A stretch of 6,162 nucleotides of DNA, taken from Patescibacteria group bacterium (GTDB lineage Bacteria; Patescibacteriota; Minisyncoccia; UBA6257). The stretch spans positions 1 through 6,162 of the forward strand of contig JAKJEG010000020.1 in NCBI GenBank assembly GCA_022705545.1, in the 5' to 3' direction. Below, piece by piece: positions 1 through 3,955 of the stretch. The first letter of the stretch is position 1, and each line of letters opens with the position of its first letter. The notes beneath the pieces were generated by a model. It worked only from the letters and a program-made list of their open reading frames with translations. It was not told the origin of the DNA and searched no databases. A program made the position numbers and the translations under genes.

Positions 1-15
1 TCCGTCTTTGACGGA
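1..15. repeat. 6-bp hairpin at the window's left edge
   Basis: TCCGTC at 1-6 and GACGGA at 10-15 are complementary around TTT. It follows the D-arm-like module where the other copies have the tRNA-Ile anticodon arm, so it may be the arm of another damaged tRNA. The sequence beyond the edge is not available. Confidence 0.5.
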
Positions 16-17
16 AA

Positions 18-44
18 ATGCTCTTCCCTGGGCAATTAATTTTC
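18..44 (-). repeat. D-arm-like repeat module, also at 305-331 and 495-521
   Basis: The three 27-base copies differ at one or two positions. Read on the minus strand they contain TTGCCC(A/G)GGGA(A/C)GAGCAT, which lines up with the tRNA-Ile D-arm (GCTCAGTGGTTAGAGCAT) as a diverged form. In the copies at 305 and 495 the module leads into the tRNA-Ile anticodon arm. In this copy it leads instead into TTTCCGTC and a different hairpin. Confidence 0.75.
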
Positions 45-178
45 TTCATTTTGATGATTATTTGGTCGGCATGGCAGGAATCGAACCTGCGACCCTCGCT
101 TTATATTGATTATTTTCTTTATTTTAATGATTATTTGGTCGGCATGGCAGGAATCGAACCTGCGACCCTCGCTTTATA
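39..178 (-). repeat. Direct repeat of 67 bp at 73-bp spacing (39-105 and 112-178)
   Basis: The two copies differ at only two positions (47/120 and 53/126). Each contains the 3' half of tRNA-Ile and its 3' trailer. The copy at 112-178 is part of the intact tRNA gene; the copy at 39-105 is free-standing. Confidence 0.95.
63..105 (-). pseudogene. 3' half copy of tRNA-Ile, beginning at the anticodon
   Basis: These 43 bases are identical to tRNA positions 34-76 of the intact gene, from the first anticodon base through the CCA end. On its 5' side the sequence changes abruptly to the trailer of the intact tRNA. No acceptor 5' strand or D-arm is present, so it cannot fold alone as a tRNA. Confidence 0.88.
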
Positions 179-223
179 AGAGCGATGCTCTAACCACTGA
201 GCTACATGCCGACCAAATAATCA
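128..223. repeat. 19-bp perfect inverted repeat: tRNA acceptor stem extended into both flanks
   Basis: Bases 128-146 and 205-223 are exact reverse complements. Seven of the 19 pairs are the tRNA acceptor stem; the other twelve pair the 5' leader with A73, the CCA end and the 3' trailer. In a precursor transcript the CCA would be base-paired. Position 414 in the second spacer copy would extend the match to 20 bases. Confidence 0.95.
136..211 (-). tRNA. tRNA-Ile, anticodon UAU (reads AUA)
   Basis: The 76-nt gene folds as a complete cloverleaf. The acceptor stem is CGGCATG/CATGCCG, the D stem GCTC/GAGC with an 8-nt loop, the anticodon stem TCGCT/AGCGA around loop CTTATAA, the variable loop GGGTC, and the T stem GCAGG/CCTGC with loop TTCGATT. 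Discriminator A73 and the CCA end are encoded. The loop places T34-A35-T36 as the anticodon, giving UAU. C4-G69, U12-A23, A37, A38 and A73 agree with known isoleucine identity elements; C29-G41 is replaced by G29-C41. Most bacteria read AUA with a CAU tRNA modified to lysidine by TilS, so a genuine UAU anticodon is less usual. The gene is surrounded by partial copies of itself. Confidence 0.93.
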
Positions 224-245
224 CCTCTTTTAAAAGGTAATAATC

Positions 246-251
246 AATATA
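246..251 (-). promoter_or_regulatory. Possible extended -10 promoter element for tRNA-Ile
   Basis: On the minus strand the spacer before the tRNA contains TGATATATT, an extended -10 form, placing a start near 239, about 28 nt before the tRNA. No good -35 box is found at the usual distance. An alternative pairing is TTGATA (249-254) with a weak TAAAAG 17 bases downstream. The same bases recur in the second spacer (436-441). Weak call. Confidence 0.25.
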
Positions 252-315
252 TCAAGGATTTCTATTAAAAAACATTAATAAAGGAAATACTTGATATAAG
301 AGCGATGCTCTTCCC

Positions 316-355
316 CGGGCAATTAATTTTCGAATATTAACAAGGTAATTGCCCG
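316..355. repeat. 10-bp inverted repeat within the D-loop insert
   Basis: CGGGCAATTA at 316-325 is complementary to TAATTGCCCG at 346-355, with 20 bases between. Position 355 is shared with the adjacent 12-bp hairpin, so the two could stack. One arm, GGGCAATTA, recurs in the D-arm-like modules at 18-44 and 495-521 without its partner arm. Confidence 0.8.
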
Positions 356-382
356 CTAAAAGCCAAGACTTTGGCTTTTAGC
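355..382. repeat. 12-bp-stem hairpin within the D-loop insert
   Basis: GCTAAAAGCCAA at 355-366 and TTGGCTTTTAGC at 371-382 are perfectly complementary around the loop GACT. Neither side has a T run after the stem, so it is not a standard terminator. It lies at the 5'-tRNA edge of the insert in the broken copy. Confidence 0.85.
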
Positions 383-484
383 CCACTGAAGCTACATGCC
401 GACCAAATAATCATCTCTTTTAAAAGGTAATAATCAATATATCAAGGATTTCTATTAAAAAACATTAATAAAGGAAATACTTGA

Positions 485-500
485 TATAAGAGCGATGCTC
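485..500 (-). pseudogene. Fragment of tRNA-Ile (positions 22-37 only)
   Basis: The 16 bases are identical to 175-190 of the intact tRNA gene, covering the 3' strand of the D stem through most of the anticodon loop. The rest of the tRNA is absent: on one side is the D-arm-like module, on the other the AT-rich spacer. It cannot fold as a tRNA. Confidence 0.8.
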
Positions 501-594
501 GTCCCTGGGCAATTAATTTTCGAATCCAATTAAAATTTTACCATCTTTTGTTGGGAAAAACAACCTTTCCAGTAATACTTTAGAAGGGAATTAT

Positions 595-609
595 GGAAGT
601 TGAACTTCC
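595..609. repeat. Small hairpin (6-bp stem, 3-nt loop)
   Basis: GGAAGT at 595-600 and ACTTCC at 604-609 are complementary around TGA. There is no following T run on either strand and no neighbouring gene it would clearly serve. It may be an RNA 3' structure or chance. Confidence 0.4.
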
Positions 610-646
610 GTAGATTGAACATTTGAGTATTTCGAATTTAATTAAC

Positions 647-685
647 GACATCGCAAGTCGTTAGAAATTAACGACTTGCGATGTC
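647..685 (-). terminator. Likely ftsH transcription terminator: 17-bp perfect stem, 5-nt loop
   Basis: The arms 647-663 and 669-685 are perfectly complementary over 17 bases around the loop GAAAT. The stem starts 21 bp after the ftsH stop on the minus strand, where a terminator is expected. After the stem the minus strand reads GTTAATTAAATT, which is A/T-rich but lacks a clean T run, so termination efficiency is uncertain. The TAACGAC sequence occurs twice (643-649 and 669-675) and GTCGTTA once between them (657-663). A shorter 7-bp hairpin, 643-649 with 657-663, can therefore compete with the long one. Confidence 0.6.
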
Positions 686-706
686 CAATTGTCTAAATTC
701 TTGAGC

Positions 707-3700
707 CTAATTTTTTGCTTTTTTCCCCTCTTTCAATAATTGCTCAAATTCTTCTTTTTCTAAAGTTTCTTTTTCCATTAAAGTTTTGGCAATTCTTTCC
801 AAAGTTTCAAAATTATTTTTTAAAACATTCTTGGCTTTTTGGTAAGCATCTTTAATAATTTTTGATACCTCTTTATCTATTTTGGCAGCTGTCTCTTCGG
901 AATAATCTTTTTCTGAAAAGATTTCCTTTCCTAAAACCATTAAGTCTTCACTTTGACCAAAGGCAATCGGCCCAATATTACTCATTCCATATTTAGTAAC
1001 CAAGGAACGAGCAATATCAGTTGCTGCTCTTAAATCATTAGCCGCACCAGTAGAAACATCTTTAAATTTTAATTCTTCGGCTATATATCCTCCTAATAAA
1101 GAAGAGAGGTCGTTAAAAAATTCAGTTTTTGTTTTTAAATATTTTTCTTCTTTAGGCATTCTCATAGTATAGCCACCAGCAAATCCCCGACTGACAATAG
1201 AAATTTTTCTTACTTCGACTTCTCCTTTGCTTAAAAGCGCGGAAACTAAAGCGTGACCAGCCTCATGATAAGCAGTGATTTCTTTTTCTGCTTTTGATAA
1301 AACCCGACTTTTTCTTTCTGGTCCCAGAATAACTTTTTCAATAGAATCAATTAATTCTGATTGAGTAATTGTTTTTTTATTTCTTCGAGCCGCTAAAATG
1401 GCTGCTTCGTTCATTAAATTGGCTAAATCAGCTCCAGAAAAACCCGGTGTCCTTTCAGCGATTTCTCTTAAATTAACATTCGGATCTAATTTTTTATCCC
1501 GACCATGAATTTTTAAAATATCTTCCCGACTGTTGATATCCGGTAAATCCAAAACTACCCGACGATCAAATCTTCCCGGCCGCAATAAAGCCGGATCCAA
1601 GATATCAGGGCGATTAGTATTATGAAGTAAAATTGGAGTTTCACCGCCAAAAAAGGCTTCGTTTTCGCAACCACAAAAATCATAAACATAGCCATCAAAT
1701 GGTAATTTTTTAATGTTTTTTACTATTGCTCTTTTAACGCTTTCCTTGCCATTTTGAGGTTTCAAAGGATTTTGAGATTTCCCAAAACCAAGACGCCAAG
1801 CAACAGTTTCTTTTAAAGACTTACCATTATTAATTTGACGACCTTCCTTGGCCACAAATGAATGAATAAAAGATTTAAATCCATGCATCCGAGAAAGCCA
1901 GTGAAGTTCTTCTATAAGTTGCTTGCTGACTGAAGTAATCTCTAAACCTCCTCGTTTATTGAGATAGCCATCACCATTGCTATAACCTCGTAAAAATTCT
2001 ATAAAGTATTCTTTTGGCGCTTCAAACAAAAATGGCGGTACGTGTTTATGAGATGCGCCTTGGCCGCACCAATATTTAAAGAATTCCGCGACTGGTTTAG
2101 AATAATAAATAATATTCACAGCGTTGGGGGTAAGATATCGTTCACTGCTAGGCTCAAGATTGAATATCTCTTTCATTGATTTTTTAACATCATTGATTTT
2201 ATCGGTTTCTTTAATATTAAAACAAAAATCAATCTCTTTTCTAGAATACCCTTCTGCTACATAATAACCAAAAAGTCGCATTAATGCAGGCGTGACTTTT
2301 ACTTTTTCTGGTAATAAGAATTGATGTTGGTAATAATTCTTGGATAATTCCCTTGGACCGCATATTTCTTGTTGCCATTTACCAATAGTTCTTTGAGAAA
2401 ATCCTAATTCTCTTCCAATCTGTGATTGAGAAAGTTTTCCCGTCTGGCTTAAAGCGTATTGATAAGCATTATCTATTGAACTAAACTTTGAAAAAAGCGG
2501 CTGCCAAACTAAAAGTTCTAATTCAAAATTATTATTAAATTCAGCCGCTCTTGTTTCTCTTAACTTTTTATTTGTTCGATTTACCTTATAAGGTAAATCA
2601 ACTAAAATCTCGCCGGGTTTAATTTCAGAAACAAGCTTGGCTTGAACACCCCATTTGGTTCTAACAAAAACAGAATGATTTTGGGTAGTTCGAATCTTTC
2701 CTCCAATAAATTCAATTTCATAAATCTCTTTTACTCGATGACGAAAGACACTTCTTACCTTTTTCCAAGTCGCTTTTTTAAAATAAACTCCTTTTTTATT
2801 TTCTTTACCTTCAAAACCTAAAATTTCTAAATCTGAACTTAATTTTTCAATATTCTCTTCGTCGGGCTCATAATAATTATCAATAACTTCCCTGATTGGT
2901 TTTAATTGAATTTGCCCATTCGTTCTAATCAATACTGGTGTCTCTCCATCTACACTGGCGGCCACTACGATCACTCTTGTTTCTCTGTCAAAACCATCCA
3001 TTTCTACCAAAATCTGATTGAGAGTTTGCTCTCTTTCATCGTGGCCTCCACCTAAACCAGTTCCTCGTTCCCGGCCAATAGCGTCAATTTCGTCAATAAA
3101 CAAAATAGAAGGAGCCGCTTTTTTAGCAGTAGAGAAAGCGTCGCGGACTCGAGATGCCCCCACTCCGACAAACATTTCAACGAATTCTGAACCAGATATA
3201 TGAAAAAATGGCACATTAGCTTCGCCAGCGGTTGCCCGAGCTAAGAGGGTTTTTCCTGATCCCGGAGGCCCTACTAGTAAAACTCCCCTCGGAATTCTTG
3301 CTCCTAATTCCTGAAATTTTTTAGGGTTCTTCAAAAATTCCACTACCTCCTGTAATTCCTCTTTGGCTTCTTTCAAATTAGCCACATCTTTAAAGGTAAT
3401 TTTTTCTTTTTCGTCTTTCGGAGAAAAAAGCTTAATATTGGAGCGAGTAAAAGAAAAAATCTGGGAAGCATTTTGACTACTTTTTTTAAAAACAAAATAA
3501 AAAAGAGCGCCAAATAATAAAATTGGCAGGAAAAAGGACAAAATGACACTTAACCAAAAAGTCCAATCTGTTGCCTGCTGAATTTCTATTGGCAATTGGC
3601 TAATTGTTTCACTGGACAATCCGTAATCTTTTAAAACCTCAATAAAAGAAACATTAGTTTCTCGTTGGGTGAATAATATTTCTTTATTTTTTAAAACTAA

Positions 3701-3889
3701 TTCAACAGTTTGAGGCTTAACAATAACTTTCTCAATTTGGGAAATATTTTCCTTGTTTAACTGATTCAAAAGTTCAGAAAGAGAAACTTCTTTTCTTTCT
3801 ACCAAAGGGTTAGTAAAAGCAACAAAAATCAAAGAAATAATAAGAAAAAAAGAAACAATTAAAATGAGAGAGGAAAAAATATTTTTCAT
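707..3889 (-). CDS. ftsH: ATP-dependent zinc metalloprotease FtsH, precursor with an in-frame intein
   Basis: FtsH is a hexameric inner-membrane AAA+ protease that unfolds and degrades membrane and regulatory proteins. The precursor has 1060 residues. Membrane segments lie at about 4-25 and 110-134, flanking an outer domain. The AAA+ core has Walker A GPPGSGKT at 207-214, the pore motif FVGVG at 240-244 and Walker B ILFIDE at 262-267. The second region of homology is split: VVAA ends at 311, 446 intein residues follow, then TNRPD starts at 758 and the arginine-finger block RPGRFDRR lies at 770-777. The protease domain has HEAGH at 875-879, with the likely third zinc ligand D952. Without the intein the protein is 614 residues, normal for the family, and AATNRPD is rebuilt exactly. 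The ATG has no Shine-Dalgarno. The gene ends in TAG, 21 bp before a strong hairpin. Two Ile codons (I231 and I936) are ATA, the codon read by the downstream tRNA. Confidence 0.97.
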   Translation of the reverse strand: MKNIFSSLILIVSFFLIISLIFVAFTNPLVERKEVSLSELLNQLNKENISQIEKVIVKPQTVELVLKNKEILFTQRETNVSFIEVLKDYGLSSETISQLPIEIQQATDWTFWLSVILSFFLPILLFGALFYFVFKKSSQNASQIFSFTRSNIKLFSPKDEKEKITFKDVANLKEAKEELQEVVEFLKNPKKFQELGARIPRGVLLVGPPGSGKTLLARATAGEANVPFFHISGSEFVEMFVGVGASRVRDAFSTAKKAAPSILFIDEIDAIGRERGTGLGGGHDEREQTLNQILVEMDGFDRETRVIVVAASVDGETPVLIRTNGQIQLKPIREVIDNYYEPDEENIEKLSSDLEILGFEGKENKKGVYFKKATWKKVRSVFRHRVKEIYEIEFIGGKIRTTQNHSVFVRTKWGVQAKLVSEIKPGEILVDLPYKVNRTNKKLRETRAAEFNNNFELELLVWQPLFSKFSSIDNAYQYALSQTGKLSQSQIGRELGFSQRTIGKWQQEICGPRELSKNYYQHQFLLPEKVKVTPALMRLFGYYVAEGYSRKEIDFCFNIKETDKINDVKKSMKEIFNLEPSSERYLTPNAVNIIYYSKPVAEFFKYWCGQGASHKHVPPFLFEAPKEYFIEFLRGYSNGDGYLNKRGGLEITSVSKQLIEELHWLSRMHGFKSFIHSFVAKEGRQINNGKSLKETVAWRLGFGKSQNPLKPQNGKESVKRAIVKNIKKLPFDGYVYDFCGCENEAFFGGETPILLHNTNRPDILDPALLRPGRFDRRVVLDLPDINSREDILKIHGRDKKLDPNVNLREIAERTPGFSGADLANLMNEAAILAARRNKKTITQSELIDSIEKVILGPERKSRVLSKAEKEITAYHEAGHALVSALLSKGEVEVRKISIVSRGFAGGYTMRMPKEEKYLKTKTEFFNDLSSLLGGYIAEELKFKDVSTGAANDLRAATDIARSLVTKYGMSNIGPIAFGQSEDLMVLGKEIFSEKDYSEETAAKIDKEVSKIIKDAYQKAKNVLKNNFETLERIAKTLMEKETLEKEEFEQLLKEGKKAKN
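1850..2302 (-). other. LAGLIDADG homing endonuclease domain of the FtsH intein
   Basis: Two LAGLIDADG motifs are visible in the precursor: LFGYYVAEGY at 539-548 and FLRGYSNGDGY at 632-642. The catalytic acids are E546 and D640. Both are present, so the domain may still cut. LAGLIDADG inteins spread by cleaving the empty allele, so its target should be the uninterrupted ftsH sequence around the GCC-GCC/ACT-AAT junction. The outer limits of the domain are estimates. Confidence 0.88.
2366..2473 (-). other. Helix-turn-helix segment inside the FtsH intein
   Basis: Precursor residues about 473-508 contain LSQSQIGRELGFSQRTIGKW, which fits a helix-turn-helix: a first helix with SQIGRELG, the turn at GFSQ, and a recognition helix TIGKWQQE. 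It lies between the N-terminal splicing half and the first LAGLIDADG motif. The likely role is extra DNA contact for target recognition by the endonuclease. This is a pattern call from sequence alone. Confidence 0.65.
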
Positions 3890-3907
3890 TATGGTTAAAT
3901 CTCGTCA

Positions 3908-3936
3908 ATTAAAAGTTGATCATTGCGTTTCTTCAA
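3908..3936 (-). promoter_or_regulatory. Candidate promoter for ftsH
   Basis: On the minus strand TTGAAG (rc of 3931-3936; 4 of 6 matches) and TTTAAT (rc of 3908-3913; 5 of 6 matches) are separated by exactly 17 bases. The predicted start is near 3901, giving a leader of only about 12 nt before the ftsH ATG at 3887-3889. No terminator hairpin is seen in this 66-bp gap, so ftsH may also receive read-through from the upstream gene. Confidence 0.5.
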
Positions 3937-3955
3937 GGGGACTAAAAACATTAAG

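Larger units (their letters stand above)
295..401 (-). pseudogene. Broken 5' half of tRNA-Ile with a 72-bp insert in the D-loop
   Basis: Read on the minus strand, 401-383 matches tRNA-Ile positions 1-18 with one extra base (T opposite A390). Then 382-311 is foreign sequence replacing the three D-loop bases found at 191-193 in the intact gene. Then 310-295 matches tRNA positions 22-37. After that the similarity stops in the anticodon loop and the 3' half is missing. The insert is highly structured: a 12-bp hairpin and a 10-bp inverted repeat. As it stands this is not a functional tRNA gene. Confidence 0.8.
194..525 (-). repeat. Long direct repeat, about 142 bp, two copies (194-335 and 383-525)
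   Basis: The copies differ by only three substitutions (224/414, 311/501, 316/506) and one extra A at 390. Each unit, read on the minus strand, begins with a D-arm-like piece, passes into tRNA-Ile positions 22-37, runs through an AT-rich spacer, and ends with the 5' end of tRNA-Ile. In the low-coordinate copy that 5' end belongs to the intact tRNA gene; in the other it belongs to a broken copy. The 48 bp between the units (335-383) hold part of the D-loop insert. Each spacer contains the inverted pair TATATCAAG / CTTGATATA (248-256 with 290-298). Confidence 0.95.
212..706. other. Gene-free stretch between the tRNA and ftsH
   Basis: No convincing protein gene is found on either strand. 212-525 is almost entirely repeat: two near-identical copies of a spacer (201-335 and 391-525) carrying broken 5' tRNA pieces. 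526-646 is single-copy, AT-rich, and has only weak small hairpins (548-563 and 595-609) plus a third TTCGAA palindrome at 631-636, a hexamer also found at 329-334 and 519-524. 647-685 is the ftsH terminator hairpin. I see no riboswitch or known ncRNA. Confidence 0.6.
1619..2956 (-). mobile_element. Intein (446 residues) in the FtsH AAA+ domain, with LAGLIDADG homing endonuclease
   Basis: This protein-splicing element interrupts FtsH between A311 and T758. Block A is SVDGETPVLIRTNG at 312-325, with Ser as the first-step nucleophile. Block B has the TxxH signature at T402-H405 (TTQNHSVFV). Block F is YVYDFCGCENEAFF at 734-747. Block G ends ILLHN at 753-757, with penultimate His756 and terminal Asn757, and Thr758 as the +1 nucleophile. 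These are the residues expected of a class 1 intein. Between the splicing halves lie a helix-turn-helix and a LAGLIDADG endonuclease. The reading frame is open throughout and base composition is like the host gene, so the element looks intact rather than decayed. Excision restores the AATNRPD motif. Splicing should be needed for ATPase function, since the insertion separates Walker B from the sensor-1 Asn and the arginine finger. Confidence 0.95.

Noticed and set aside
63..211. attL/attR of an integrated element at the tRNA
   Set aside because: The 3' half copy lies only about 30 bp from the intact tRNA, so nothing of element size lies between them, and no integrase is in the window. A larger event outside the window cannot be ruled out.
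355..382. Rho-independent terminator
   Set aside because: The stem is strong but neither strand has a T run after it, and it sits inside a broken tRNA copy rather than at a gene end.
295..401. tRNA gene with a group I intron
   Set aside because: The insert is in the D-loop instead of the anticodon loop, is only 72 bp, lacks intron core structure, and the copy has no 3' half to splice to.
194..525. CRISPR array
   Set aside because: There are only two long copies, with tRNA content and no regular short repeats or unique spacers, and no cas genes in view.
1619..2956. Separate gene or frameshifted pseudogene inside ftsH
   Set aside because: The frame is continuous with both FtsH halves, no stop or start context marks its edges, and the splice-junction residues fit an intein exactly.
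3018..3203. 61-codon open frame on the plus strand
   Set aside because: It lies wholly antisense to the highly conserved Walker B part of ftsH. Its sequence mirrors that gene and it shows no start signal or protein features of its own.
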